Shown one piece after another: positions 21,705 to 33,500 of a DNA stretch of 64,000 bases (position 1 is its first letter; each line of letters opens with the position of its first letter). The notes beneath the pieces are model-generated. The model did not search any database, was not told the origin of the DNA, and worked only from the letters and a program-made list of their open reading frames with translations. The stretch comes from Pholiota molesta (taxonomy: Eukaryota > Basidiomycota > Agaricomycetes > Agaricales > Strophariaceae), in contig JACGCK010000102.1 in NCBI GenBank assembly GCA_014925825.1, positions 62,001 to 126,000 on the forward strand. Reading direction: 5' to 3'. The position numbers were made by a program, and so were the translations under genes.

Positions 21705-22033
21705 ATGTCCAAAGCATCCCAGCCAGAACTCAAAAAGGTATGTCCCATTCTCGCTCATTCCGCAGATGCTCATCGTCTCCAGTTCATGGACAAGAAGCTG
21801 TTCGTGCACCTCCAGGGCGGCCGCAAGGTCAGCGGCGTCCTGCGCGGCTACGATCTTTTCCTCAATCTCGTGATCGACGACGCGATGGAGGAGAGCACAC
21901 CCGCACAAAAGCACCCCATCGGCACCGTCGTATGTCTCTCTCTCTCGCTGCCCCACCGTCTACTCACTCTGCGCAGGTCATCCGCGGCAACAGCGTTACC
22001 TCGATGGAGACGCTCGAGAATATCCGGCAGTAG
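21705..22033 (+). CDS. SNRPG: small nuclear ribonucleoprotein G (SmG)
   Basis: This is one of the seven Sm proteins that form the ring on U1, U2, U4 and U5 snRNAs. Exons 21705-21737, 21783-21929 and 21977-22033 give 78 residues, the usual length. [11 protein letters not shown] is followed after the first intron by [13 protein letters not shown]. The Sm1 motif is seen as [13 protein letters not shown] with NLVIDD, and Sm2 as VIRGNSV. The first intron is only 45 nt. The gene is divergent from the proline-rich protein with an 86-bp gap. The reading frame is clean. Confidence 0.95.
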
Positions 22034-22125
22034 TGTACAATATGAGCGTTGTTTGGCTGTAGCATGTAAAACAAAGAAATGAACTGGCTTGTCAGAATTT
22101 TGAGTGAACGAGCCTGGTGTCTCCG

Positions 22126-24051
22126 ATGATCCCTCGCGCCCTCCGACTCAGGCGTCATTTCTCGCTCGCTATACCACATAGTCTCCCCGACGTCGAGCCC
22201 ACCGTCCTCCCCCATGACCGCAAAATAAGAAGTCTCGTCCACTCCCTCCACGCCGACGCCGACCACGGCGTCATCTGGAGGAGCTACAACGACGCCCTCA
22301 ACGCCCTCGGCCCCTCCGCCATCCCTCTCTCGCTCCACCAACAGGTCCTGCGTCAATGCACCCTCCCCAAGGCCAGACACCGCGACTCCATCACCCACCA
22401 AATCTCAAAGCGCCTCTTCTCCTCCCCTTTCCACATCCACGAGAGCAGGTTCCAAGCCATCGTCCAGAACATCGTCGCCACCGGCGCCGCGCCCGCCGTC
22501 GCAGACTACAACTTCATCCTCGACCAGCTCGCCTCCGTCGGCTACTACACCGGCGCCTACACCCTCTACCAGCACATGGCCCGGGCAGACGTCCAACCCG
22601 ATGCCAAGACCTTCGGCCTCTGCTTTCGCTCCATGGCCGTCCGCCTCAACCTCCCCGTCCCCCACGAGCACCGCGCCGACCTCGTCGCCCACATCGCCGC
22701 CCTCTTCCAGCAGCTCATGCAAGACCACCAACGCCTCGCCATCCCCATGAACCCCATCAACATGGACTCCATCCTCCGCATCATGCGGCACACCCGCGAC
22801 CGCGCCGCCTTCGAGTCCGTCCTCGCCACCGCCTACGGCATCGACCTCAACAACCCCGACCGCCTCGCCCTCGAGTACGCCAACCCCGACGACCCCAACG
22901 CCCCCGCCCCCACCGCCCCGCTCCCCTTCAGCACCGCCGCCCTCAACACCACCCTCGACCTCCTCGGCCACGACGGCGACATCTCCCACCTCGTCTCCGC
23001 CTTCGAGGTCCTCACCCAGCCCCTCCCCCAGGCCGCCCAGCACTTCTTCAACTCCTTCGAGGACGACGAGGACGACATCAGCGCCGGCGCCGTCCCCGTG
23101 CCCCCCGCGCGCATCCCCGCCCCGCACGCCGTCCCCAACACCACCACCTACGCCATCCTCCTCCGCCACGTCTGCCAGCACGGCCACGCCGTCCTCGCGC
23201 GCCACTACCTCATCCAGGCGCGCCGCCTCGACGCGCAACTCTCCTACACCCTCCGCCAGACCGTCGCCCCGCGCCAGTGGCACCCCGCGCGCCTCGCCGC
23301 GGTCCCCGCCCCGCGCTTCGCCCTCAGCGCGCCCATGCTCCTCTCCGTCCTCGGCCTCGCGAACCGCGACAAGGACTTCCAGCTCATGCGCTGGCTGCAG
23401 GGCAAGATGCACGCCATCCTCAAGAAGCAGCGCATGGAGATCGAGTTCTACGAGCAGGTCGTCGCCCGGATCGAGCGCTACCGCCCCGTGCCCACGCCCG
23501 CCCCCTCCGCACCCCCACCCGCGGACCCCGCATCCGCTCCAGATGCCGACGCCTCCTCCTCCTCCTCCGACGCGCCCCCCACCGACGCCTCCTCCCCCAC
23601 CCCACCCCAAAAGCCCTTCGACCCCGCGCTCCACCTCCAGATCCTGCGCGACACACTCACGGAGCTCACCGAGGTCGCCGCGCGCGTCGAATACGACGCC
23701 GCGCGCACCGCGCAGCGCGTCAAGGAGCGCCTCGGGCGGCGCGTCTGGGCCGAGCGCGACATCTACCTCGCCGACGCGCACGACAGGCTCGTCGTGCCCA
23801 AGGACAGCTGGCGCGCGATGGTCAACTTCCGCCCGATGCCGCCGGGCATCGACGAGGGGGCCTACAGGCGCCCGCGCGCGCGCGGGCCGTTCACGCCGAA
23901 TCCGCGGCCGCGCGCGGAGGGCGACGAGGCGGGCGCGGAAGGCGGGGAGCGCGAGATGTCGACGACGGCCGCGGCGCGCACAGCGCCGCCGAAAAGCATA
24001 CTCACACCTCCAATACCTGTTCTGTGGCGGATGCGCACGCGCGCCTCATAG
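22126..24051 (+). CDS. PPR-type mitochondrial protein
   Basis: One uninterrupted frame of about 641 codons starts at ATG 22126 (MIPRALRLRRHFSLAIP); the start has the basic, amphipathic look of a mitochondrial targeting signal. A pentatricopeptide-like helical pair is clear in ADYNFILDQLASVGYYTGAY and TLYQHMARADVQPDAKTF, and other helical stretches fit further degenerate repeats (MDSILRIMRHTRDRAAFESV, NTTTYAILLRHVCQHGHAVL). PPR proteins bind organellar RNA and support its processing or translation; the specific target cannot be read from the sequence. Linkers rich in Pro, Asp and Ser lie at about 23040-23120 and 23490-23610. Codon use is extremely GC-biased at third positions. The gene is tail-to-tail with PCH2. 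Confidence 0.75.
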   Translation: MIPRALRLRRHFSLAIPHSLPDVEPTVLPHDRKIRSLVHSLHADADHGVIWRSYNDALNALGPSAIPLSLHQQVLRQCTLPKARHRDSITHQISKRLFSSPFHIHESRFQAIVQNIVATGAAPAVADYNFILDQLASVGYYTGAYTLYQHMARADVQPDAKTFGLCFRSMAVRLNLPVPHEHRADLVAHIAALFQQLMQDHQRLAIPMNPINMDSILRIMRHTRDRAAFESVLATAYGIDLNNPDRLALEYANPDDPNAPAPTAPLPFSTAALNTTLDLLGHDGDISHLVSAFEVLTQPLPQAAQHFFNSFEDDEDDISAGAVPVPPARIPAPHAVPNTTTYAILLRHVCQHGHAVLARHYLIQARRLDAQLSYTLRQTVAPRQWHPARLAAVPAPRFALSAPMLLSVLGLANRDKDFQLMRWLQGKMHAILKKQRMEIEFYEQVVARIERYRPVPTPAPSAPPPADPASAPDADASSSSSDAPPTDASSPTPPQKPFDPALHLQILRDTLTELTEVAARVEYDAARTAQRVKERLGRRVWAERDIYLADAHDRLVVPKDSWRAMVNFRPMPPGIDEGAYRRPRARGPFTPNPRPRAEGDEAGAEGGEREMSTTAAARTAPPKSILTPPIPVLWRMRTRAS

Positions 24052-24418
24052 CACCCTCGGATCCCTCATTCGCTGACCCGTAAGTGCCGTCTTTGCCTAC
24101 CTCGGGTGACTAACCCCCATGTCCATCACCCAGATCATTGTACATCCGCCGGCGCCCCATCAGACTTCTCAGCGGGCTCCCGATTTGAGCGCCTCAGACC
24201 ACGCCCACTGCCGCCCGCCTGCCCAACATTGATACATACTGACTCAGCCTATGTACACCTCTGTCTCCGCTGACAGCAACATAGCGCACTACGCCATGTA
24301 CTTATTAATACGCACGTCATTGATTCTTGCATGGACGGATGGAATGGAGGAATGGATAACTGCGTCTGAACCAAATGCATCCACATACGCTGCGGCAGCC
24401 TGAGGCGCCGACTCGCCT

Positions 24419-25387
24419 GCTTACTTATTTTATACCTACAGTCTGACTACAGTATTCCAAATCCTATTCAAAGTCCTACGGCCACCTGTCATCAGTGATC
24501 CAATCCGATTACGAGACCAGCGGTGTCCACGACTATCCTGGGTTCAGCAGAAAAGTGAATGGCCGACGTGAAGAATCGAGATATACTCCATGGGCCTTCA
24601 GAAGAAGAAGGCATTAGATGTACAACAAAGTACAGAGTTGACCAACGGCGGTCCAAACTCCTGAGTTTCGGCAAATCCAAAAGAGCAGATAGCAAATCGC
24701 GAATCGCGAACAGAAAATAGCTAACGTGAAGAATAGAGATATACTCCATGGGTCGTTGAAAGAAGAAAGGATTGGATGTACATCCAGGTCGACCAATGGT
24801 GTCCACTGTCCATACACCTGAGTTTCGGTAGAACAAAAAGAGCAGATAGTGAATCGCGAACAGCAAATAGCCGACGTGAAGAATATCGCGCTCAGTTTCC
24901 TGTTCATCCACGGCTTTCTCCATTGCTTACTTATTTTACAACTACAGTCTGACTACAGTATTCCAAATCCTATTCAGTGTCCTACGGCTACATGTCATTA
25001 GTGATCCAACCCGATTACGAGACCAGCGGTGTCCATAGTCCGGGTTTCTGCCATCAGAGAAAGCATAAGAGGTACAACAGATTCGAGCAACGTTGTCCAT
25101 ACTCCGGAGTTTCGGCGAAACAAAAAGAGCAGATAGTAAATCGCGAACAGCAAATACATAGCTGAAATGAAAACAGAGAAACACTCCATGCGTTGAAAGA
25201 AGAAAATCTCAGAAAAAGCATCAAAGATCGACCTCGGTTCGACCAATGGTATCCATCCTCCTGAGTTCGGCAAATAAATGCGCAGATAGCAAATAGCAAA
25301 TAGCACATAGCTGAGTGAATAATAGAGAAATACTCCAAGGGTCGTCGAAAGAACGAAAGAACGAAACAAAGAAAAGAAGCATTAGAA
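24419..25387. repeat. satellite-like tandem array containing a copied PCH2 3' end
   Basis: The region is built from degenerate units of roughly 160-170 bp that share GAGCAGATAG, AAATCGCGAACAG, ATACTCCATGGG and CCTGAGTTTCGG. A larger unit beginning GCTTACTTATTTTA recurs with a period of about 506 bp (24419 and 24925). A segment at 24882-24922 closely copies the last coding exon of PCH2 (original at 25400-25440), in the same orientation. No independent gene is supported here. Confidence 0.8.
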
Positions 25388-27253
25388 TTACAACAGCTTC
25401 TCGCGCTCAGTTCCCTGTTCATGCACGGCTTTCTCCATGCCATCAAGCCACAGCTCGACCGCCGCGCCTCTTCGCTTGGTGGCTCCGGGCTCCGACGCCG
25501 CATACCCCACCCCGATGTATCGCGCGAGCGCTAGCACGGGCAGCCGCCGCAGGGCGCGCCCCGACATCCCTTGCGCCTAAGAAAACAGAAAAACAATAGA
25601 CACACACGACATCCATGGGTTCAGTAAAATAAAAAAAAGGCAAATCACAGATGCTTCACGACGCTGCTTACCCGGCATTCCGTGGCGAGTGCAAGGAGGC
25701 GTAGGCCTACATTTTTGGAGCGTTCTTGCGGGTCCATGCTGTCTGCGCGGCTCGTTGCTGGCTTTGTCACGGCTTCAAGCAGCTGTACCTGCTTCAACGA
25801 CGGGACAACCTATTATTAGTAGTGGGGCTTGAATTAGCACATAGCAGCAAACGCCCGCTACATAGAAAAAGACGCCTACAATGGTATCAATGATGCCTTT
25901 GGAAATGATCTCGCAGAGGCACGAGCGCAGGATTTCGTATATGGCCTCCCGCGAAGGAAGATCAACATATTGAATTATGTCCGCGCGATCAACAAAGGCA
26001 GTATCTATTCCCAGACAAAAAGAAAAACCTTGTCAAGAGCAGATCTTGATTGCAATGCAAACGAGAAGAAAATAGAAATCTACACACCAATTGCTTTGAC
26101 AAGATTACTGGTTGCCATAATTAGCACATTTTTGCGCTGCTTGAGCTTGTCCAATTGAGTCAACAAAGCATTCACAACCTATTGGTATGCTATCAGAACC
26201 TCGTGGCCCGCCACAAATCCAAGCAGAATAACGCACCCTAAGACCATCGGACGGCTCGGTTCCCGCCATCGCACCGGCTCGGGCAGCCGTTAGCGACTCA
26301 ACCTCGTCTATAGAACAACCCACTATGATCAACGCGCATATACACAGGAACAACCTTGGAGTAAAATACCAATCAGCACGATCACGAAGCCGTCTTCTTC
26401 TTCTACCAGTTCCGTGATGCTCGTAAACAGCCTTTGCACGAGTTTTCCTGACTCGGAGAACCATTTCGAGAAGAGGGAGTGGGAGTTGATTTCGAGCAGA
26501 CGCGCATGGGAATAGCTAGGGGGTGGACCCACACAACATGGTCAGTTGGGTTCTAGATGGTCGGTTAAGCATGGTTACACGTACCGATGTGAAAGACGGA
26601 TCGAGAGCTTTTGGGCGAGAGCACGGCAAAGGGATGTTTTCCCTGTGCCGGGAGGGCCGTGCAGCAGCACGACGCGATTCCACGATACAAGATTAACTGC
26701 AAAGAGTCATTCAGCACCCACACACATAGAGGTCAAAGAGCATACAGTCAACATTCGCATCGCTAAACACCAGCGTGGCGTGGATATAGTCCAATAGCTT
26801 CATTTTGATGTTCCCTGCGTAGATCAACGCGTCCCAGAGTCCCTCGTAGCTCCGATTCGGCAGCTCGCACACACTCGCGGCCACAGTATCATCATCCTCG
26901 TTTCTACCCCCTGCACTGTTCGAGAATTCCTCGAACGCATCGCTATCCGATGGCTGATACACGTGCACCTGAAGGGCCATCTCGTCGACACTGAGTGAGG
27001 GCGAGGGGCATTGTGCCTCGCAGACGGCAATGTGCTCCACCGAAGCACCAAGCTCCGGAACGTCCTCCCAGCCCTCCAATATTGAGGGTAGATGTATGCG
27101 CTGCAGGGATGTCGCGTACGCGTGCACGAGGCTGCGTATGGTTTCAAAGCGCGCGGATGCCCTAGTCTTCAATCGGACCTCAACTACGCGTATTGAGTCA
27201 GAACGTGACAAATACAGTGTCGGAAAGAGTAAGACAGACCGTGTACTGTCCAT
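25388..27253 (-). CDS. PCH2: Pch2/TRIP13 AAA+ ATPase
   Basis: Pch2 remodels HORMA-domain proteins in meiotic chromosome axes and in the spindle checkpoint. Eight exons read in perfect phase: 26746-27253, 26585-26696, 26370-26515, 26237-26307, 26088-26178, 25880-26004, 25672-25809 and 25388-25576, together 459 residues. The diagnostic stretch [18 protein letters not shown] carries Walker A. Walker B is VIVLIDEVES, split by an intron after Ile. Sensor-type residues lie in [15 protein letters not shown], followed by [13 protein letters not shown]. The N-terminal domain precedes [17 protein letters not shown]. The last exon ends [14 protein letters not shown] and is the part copied into the downstream array. 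No frame errors are seen. Confidence 0.95.
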
Positions 27254-27755
27254 TTTGTGGGCAGCGGGTGTGCATCGTGAAGGTGTGGTGTAGTCATCGG
27301 GAGAATGAAGAAGTGCAGACGCGCCGCGGCCATCAACTCGAGTTCAACGCGTTCAAATCACGTGGGAATTGTGCAGGGTCGCGGGCGCTCAGGGTCCTCT
27401 GCGAGTCCGAAATCACCAAGCAAGCGTCAGTGGCGGGCGCCATCTATCACTATATTGACGGCCCACAAATCCCGATATAGATCTTCGTCAAAGTATTGCA
27501 GTTAAATTAAGTATTCTGCCAACACGAAACGGCATGTTGATCCAATGAATCGCTGAACCACGGTCTCGACTCTCAATGATTCGGATTCCAACGTCATTAT
27601 CATGATAGTATTCTGTGATAGAGCAATGATACTGGACATTACATAGTTATACAAGGAACAAAGCATACTAATAACAATAATAAGGAGCGTCATATCGATA
27701 CACATCAATTTCGGGCTAAACATAGAAAGAACTCGAAATATCCCATTCTCAAAGT
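27254..27755. other. intergenic region upstream of PCH2
   Basis: About 500 bp lies between the PCH2 start and the stop of the zinc-finger gene, both on the minus strand. It holds the PCH2 promoter and the zinc-finger 3' region. The short frames here show no domain. Confidence 0.5.
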
Positions 27756-29113
27756 TCACGGCTGCTTTGGATATGCGACTTTGGGGCGCGGCTTAGAAGG
27801 CATCTCAGGATGAATCCGCTTTGTGTGCTTGTTTCGTCTTGCTGGATCCGAGAAGCACTCATCACAATGAGCGCAACTGTAGGGTGTCTCTCCGGTGCTG
27901 CAATTACAACGCGATCAGATTATAGGGCTTGGTCATCTCATAGATTACAAAAAGACTTACTGCTTAGAGTATACATGAATCATCAAAGACGTTTTCTGTT
28001 TATCGGCAGTGAAGTGTGAGCGATGATGACAATCATATTTGAACATCTTCCCATACCTGTTTAAACGGCTGATCACAATATTCGCATTTCCAAGGCCTAG
28101 AGTAATACCCACGTGTTAGCTGGCCAGCTGGAGATAATTGTCAGGTACTCACCGCTTGTTGAAGTGGACGTCGTTGACATGTCTTTTCACAGCTTGCTTT
28201 GTTTGTTCGTGACCGCACTCTTCGTACTGACACTGGTACAAAGCACCCCCGTTTTTGTCTTTCCGTGTGGTTTTCGCAACGTACGCCATCCAGCTTCTGT
28301 CGCTGTCTTCTGTCCTTCTAGAAGGACTCGAATTAAGCGACCGAGATCTGCGAGCACCGGCAGACCTTTGTGGGTCACCCACAGCGGGGTCTAAATTCTG
28401 GGTCGGACGGTCCACGAGCATGTCCGAAGTGGTGGAATAAACGCTCGCGGGGCTTGAGGTTCTCATCGGAGGAAAGAACGAAGACCCACTGGAGCTTCCA
28501 CCTGCCGTCACGTCCAGGTTAGCATGATGTAGCTGTCGGGGTGAACCATTGGAGCTTCAATGTACACATCAGCGATCGATATATGAAATCCTTGTACAAA
28601 AGGACTTACTAGACATTTATAGAAGGCCTTGGGTTACTCAATACTCTGTATTTTCGGTCGATGTTATCTCTGGGGATCTTTCTATTGAAGAGGTCAGAAG
28701 CTGACAATTGAATGAAATGCAGGCCGTGTAAAATTATTAATCTCCGATGCTTTGGGAGGAGGGACATAACAATAACAGTTCCCCAGGCCAAGCAAGTACT
28801 GACTCACTTATGCAGGTCTAGAATACCTAACTCAGAGAGCGACGGTAGACAAACACGTTCGTCCTCATTAGATCTATGGGGGCTCGGTGGGTGACGGCTG
28901 CCAAGCATTCCCGACTGCTCTTGAGGGACATTCAATATATTTGAAAGATGAGGAGATCTGTGGCGTGCTTGCGACAAAGATCTACAGTCGTCGATGAGTA
29001 TTTGGAGTTAGGAAAGTGAGAATAAGCGGGGGAACTCACGAGCTATCGCTCGGCTTTTCGTCGACGTTCAGCGTGCTCAACTGCCTGGAGAGTGTCATGG
29101 CTGAGTGGTCCAT
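27756..29113 (-). CDS. C2H2 zinc-finger protein (probable transcription factor)
   Basis: Seven exons join in phase: 29040-29113, 28808-28981, 28610-28741, 28153-28554, 28057-28096, 27961-27995 and 27756-27897, giving 332 residues from MDHSAMTLSRQLSTLN. The first 200 residues are Ser/Pro-rich and disordered. The C-terminal third carries three fingers: one of the form CX4C (YQCQYEECGHEQTKQAVKRH with a second His in NDVH), then CEYCDQPFKQKTSLMIH with VYSKH, joined by the classical linker TGETPYS to CAHCDECFSDPARRNKH with TKRIH. A short basic tail ends KVAYPKQP. DNA binding is inferred from tandem fingers with a TGE(T)P linker; the target is unknown. The acceptor of exon 3 (28741) is chosen by phase and is less certain than the others. 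Confidence 0.8.
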
Positions 29114-29627
29114 AGCGTTAAGATAAGAGTTGGGAAGATATGGATGCCAACATATTATAAGGATGGTTTATATATGTTGTAGTTCTGGACAGCCCACATT
29201 TCAAGTAAGCACGGCTTTCAAACAGGGTCAATTTGAGGGCGCATCACATCATTAAAGGAAGCACCAAGGAAGCACTTAGCACACTTCATAACTTTCCCGA
29301 TATATCAGTGGTTTGCCTTTACTTTCTTTCTCAGGCTGACACAGCTGTCCCTTGGTTGTCCCTGTAATTTCACCGGTGACCGAAAAAGCGCATTCACAAG
29401 GCTAGATCGAAAGCGTGCTAGAAGAGTCATCTATGTTTGATCTCAGAAAAAGACAGCTCTTTTATATGAATGTCGACGTAAAAATGGCTTACATTTAAAT
29501 ATTGCTACAATTGACTACGAATAAATACATTGCCCAGAAGAACAGCTTCAAGTCGGGTTTACTATGATAAGAGATTTAGAAACAAAAGCGTTAATCAGGG
29601 GAGGATCATTTACCTTTGACTCTGAGA
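29114..29627. other. intergenic region, no gene seen
   Basis: About 510 AT-rich bases lie between the start of the zinc-finger gene and the stop of the next minus-strand gene. It is likely the zinc-finger promoter. No repeats or domains were noticed. Confidence 0.5.
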
Positions 29628-30388
29628 TCAGTCTGAGTCTAAAGTCATTGGCTCAAACGCAGGTTGTGATGTTTGAAAGGAATTTCCATAACTCCAGTCG
29701 TCTTCGTCAGCGATATCCGTCGTCGGAATGAAACTCGAAGATTGGGTCGATCCCGCGAATGCAAAAGCCCGAACAGGTAATGAGCGAGTTTCTAGGAGAG
29801 CACGACTTGGTGCTCTCAGAGACTTTACTTTTCGCGGGGTTGTGATACCAGCAGTATCCGGCGGCGGGCACGTAGCGGACGATGATGGAGGATCAATTGA
29901 AATATCATACGCCTCGGGGATGGTCTCGGCCATAATCTCACTAGATGAGCGAGTCCTTTTCCGCGTAGTATTGCATCGCAATCCAGGGTCGGGAGAGTTT
30001 GCGTATACGTCACGCATAGTATCATTCATGGATTGAAATATTGACCCTGTAGATTGCGCTTTGGAGAAGGAGGAGGGGGTGGTCCGGTAGCCTTCGGTTA
30101 CACCTAGAACACGCGTCAAACGCGTCAGTAATGCTGAGATTTGCAATACACGTGTGAACAAACTCTTTCTAACCCGTGGACCTGCATTGCGAAGGCGCTG
30201 GAGGAGGTCATCTGGGGTACTAAGGGGAAATGAGGCGGTGTTTCAGCTGAACAAAGAATCACAACTGACTCCGACGACGATGGGGGTTGGCTAGAGGCTA
30301 TATTCGCGTTGTGTAGATCGTCGGTTAGGGTGCGTTTGGTGGGCTCTTGCATTGGGAAGGAGGTGGTAGAACGCAAGGCGGTGGTCAT
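29628..30388 (-). CDS. small disordered protein, possible Spd1/Dif1-type ribonucleotide reductase regulator
   Basis: Exons 30270-30388, 30164-30219 and 29628-30103 join in phase to 216 residues (MTTALRSTTSFPMQEP). The central motif DDLLQRLRNAGPRVRKSVTE, followed by GY, spans both introns, which supports the splicing. A second conserved-looking segment is FQSMNDTMRDVY, and the acidic tail has ADEDDWSYG. An R(V/I)RKSV.(E/D)GY motif is, as I recall it, typical of the fungal family of Spd1/Dif1 proteins that inhibit or relocalise ribonucleotide reductase. This is inference from one motif. The start is 152 bp from the divergent Kelch gene, so they may share a promoter. Confidence 0.55.
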
Positions 30389-30540
30389 GAGGCGAAGGCG
30401 TGAAGAGGCCGCTGGTCACGTGGTGGTGTCCGTGGGAAGGGTGCGCCGTCGTCGGTTGAGATGAGCACCAACGCTGCTCGCCTCGCGCAGCGGCGAGCTC
30501 CCACTATCCACCCCGCCACCGCCCTGCAGTCGCAGCAGCA

Positions 30541-33500
30541 ATGGCCAGACGGCGGTCTCTACTCGTCTCGCACCCCATGTCGACCTCAGTTTTCTTTTTC
30601 CTTGGCCTTCTACTTTTCTCCCATGCCACTCATGCCCAGAACATCTCTACGTCCAGCACCGTTCCTCCCCTCCAATGGATTAACCTCTCCAATCTGCTCC
30701 AGGGATCGACCAGCCCACCTCCTCTTAGGGATGCATCCCTAGGCTACGACGACACCAGGTGCGTTATCGGCGTCATCGTACCTGCATTATTCTCGCCCCT
30801 GACTGTCGTGCAATTGCCAATAGCCGGTCGCTCATTGTATTCGGAGGTCTATCGGAGAGCGGAGTAGCGCAATCACAAACCTTTCTGTGCGTAAACTACA
30901 CTGCAATATGCTCAAAGGTCTGATGCATGTGTCCGTCAATCTAGCTTGAACCTTCAAACTTTATCCTGGTCTATACCATCACCTCCCCTTAATCTACAGC
31001 GTACACCTCCTGCCAGAAGCTCAGCAGTGTCTGGAGGTGATTTTGCGGCGAGCAAGTGAGTGATAATGTGGCCTTATTCTTTTTTATAAAATGAATAACG
31101 ATGTCACTTCTGAACAGCCGGCATGGATTGTTATAATAGGTGGGAAAGGTTCAAATAACGAGGCATTGTCTGACGTCTGGGTAATATTTTCCATTTCTTT
31201 CTGCAAGTATTACAAGCTTTAATTGATGCAATAGGAATACGATTTTACTAACCAATTCTGGTCTCCGGTGGGCCTGTCTCCTGGCGGTCCATCTGCTCGC
31301 TGGGGCGCGTCAGGTGGAATCGATCTTCGTACACCATCTATCTCAGATCCCATCCTTCCGGGGCCAAATAACACATTCTTTTTGGCTGGAGGGTTTGATG
31401 GCAATCCGGAGCCCCTTTCCGACGTTTGGCGCCTCTCATTATCAGGCACATTATCCTCCAATATGCCTGATTCTGTCAATGGCAGCTGGTCAAAAGTTTC
31501 TATAGGGAATCTCCCAGGCAGGGTAGAACAAGCCGGCACAGTCGTTCTTCAGCAAATTGTCGCAATGGGCGGTTGTGCTTCCAGCACGTCGCTTACAGCC
31601 ACAAATAGCACCTGTGCAACGCAAGACTCCTTTATCATTAACACCCAGAGCCAGACGACTGTAACTCCATCGATATGTCCTGCTCCTCGTGCTTCACCCG
31701 TGTTGGTTCCGAATCTCAATGGCTTTTCAACGGCTTTCGCCTCTCAAGTATTCCTCATGCTGGGAACATTTAACACATCCCTATGGCAGGACTCCAACGG
31801 TCTATCCCAAGGAGAAGTCGTACGTACCCTTGAATTCAATACCGCATATGTTTTATTAAATAACTCGCCGTGTGTACATAGGCAATTTTGGATATCAGTA
31901 CCGGCACATGGACTAGAACTATACCTTCTGGAGATCCTAGTTCTTCGCCTCAATTTCCCTCTCCACGACAGGGCGCCACTGCGATCTCCTTCTCGCAAGC
32001 TCTGGTAGGAAACTCTCGCGCCTCTGCCGCGGATACCATCGTAGGCCATTCTCCATCTTTCCCCATTTAGGCATTGCGTAACCTTTTTTATATTCCAGAT
32101 TTTCGGCGGCCAAGATAGCAATGGCACTTTCTTATCAGACCTATGGCTCCTTCGAGCCTACACCGGTGTTCTTACACCCTCAAACTCTACATTCAGTGGC
32201 GGCCAACTCCAAAGCGGTATTAATGCAGATGGATCGGGGGTCCACCTCACATTCTTGACGGAATGTGCTCCATGCTCTCCCCAAGCAATCCCAAACCTTC
32301 ACCCACAACTTCAACACATGGTAGCTCGCCTTCAAATACCGGAAGTTCTCCAGCCTCGTCCGATATTGCAGACGTGGCATACAACACTTCCTTCTCGCAT
32401 AAATTGTTACTCCCAATATCCATCGTTCTCTTCACACCCGCTTTTCTAATTTTCAGATGGACACAAACTACTCTACAACCAAGCTGGGTACCAACTCGAC
32501 ATATCTCCTTAGTTTCTTTAGCGACTGTCCTCGGATTTGCCGCATACGGCCTTGGTATAGCTGGCTTTGTTCTCGCTTTTACCACAATCTCGTCGTCAAG
32601 TACATCAAAAAATCACCATCTCAAGACTGGTCATGGAGTAGCCGGCCTTGTATTTTCTATCCTCCTATTTGTTCTTGTTCCTTCATTCTACGTTTTCTTC
32701 TGGTGGTTCGATTCTGTAACCGGCTCGACTCGGTTGAGTGACAGAAGCGACGCTGGCCGTTCTACCCCAGGCGCTACAAACGAAAAAGCAGAGTCCATAC
32801 CGATGCGCCCATCAAGCAATACACCCAGCCTTAAAAATACGACTCCGCCTTCGTCGCCTCGACCGAGGGCTATGTCATGGGACGCTTCCATGACGTTGCG
32901 CCGATCAAGTCACGATGGCGCTCTGTCAAATGAATCGGCGCCGTCCTCTCCACCCACACCCCATAAAGGGTTTGAAGTTCTCAACAGAGGCAATAGACCA
33001 CGCAAGCTCAGCGGTCCATGGGAAGCATCTAGCGTCCCTGGCGCGCGAGGCGGCCGTGTTCCATCCACAAGACGGCTCGGAGAAATTGATTGGCTACTGC
33101 GGCGACGGAGCCTCAATGCAGTTGTGGGTCCCACATTGTTCTTTATTAGAGAAATATGATGCTTACGGATGACTTTTTTGAACCTAGGGCGAACTTGACT
33201 ACGCAATCACCCAAGCACACAATGCACACTATTTGGCTGCTGCTAACGGCGAATCTCGATCTGCCGAGGGCCTCGACATTCCCATCGATTATCCTGCAAG
33301 ACGGGTCATCCTTCTCCATCTCCTCCTTCAAATATCCATTCTAGGCATGTGTGCTGTGGCGCTGTCAGCGCTATGGATTCGCGCGCGCCGCTATCTTTTT
33401 GTTATCTTCTTAATTTGGATATTAGCCTTTTATGCAGCCATGCTGCTCCTTGCTTGGCATGGACGACCCGCGTCTTCGCTGTTAACAGCGACCCTTTTGC

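Noticed and set aside
20735..22033. Several long frames (up to about 400 codons) overlapping the proline-rich gene and SmG
   Set aside because: They are GC-driven shadows; the 382-codon plus-strand frame runs across SmG introns and the minus-strand ones lack a consistent start or domain.
22356..24083. 575-codon plus-strand and 458-codon minus-strand frames over the PPR gene
   Set aside because: They are Arg/Pro- and Gly/Val-rich shadows of a gene with extreme third-position GC.
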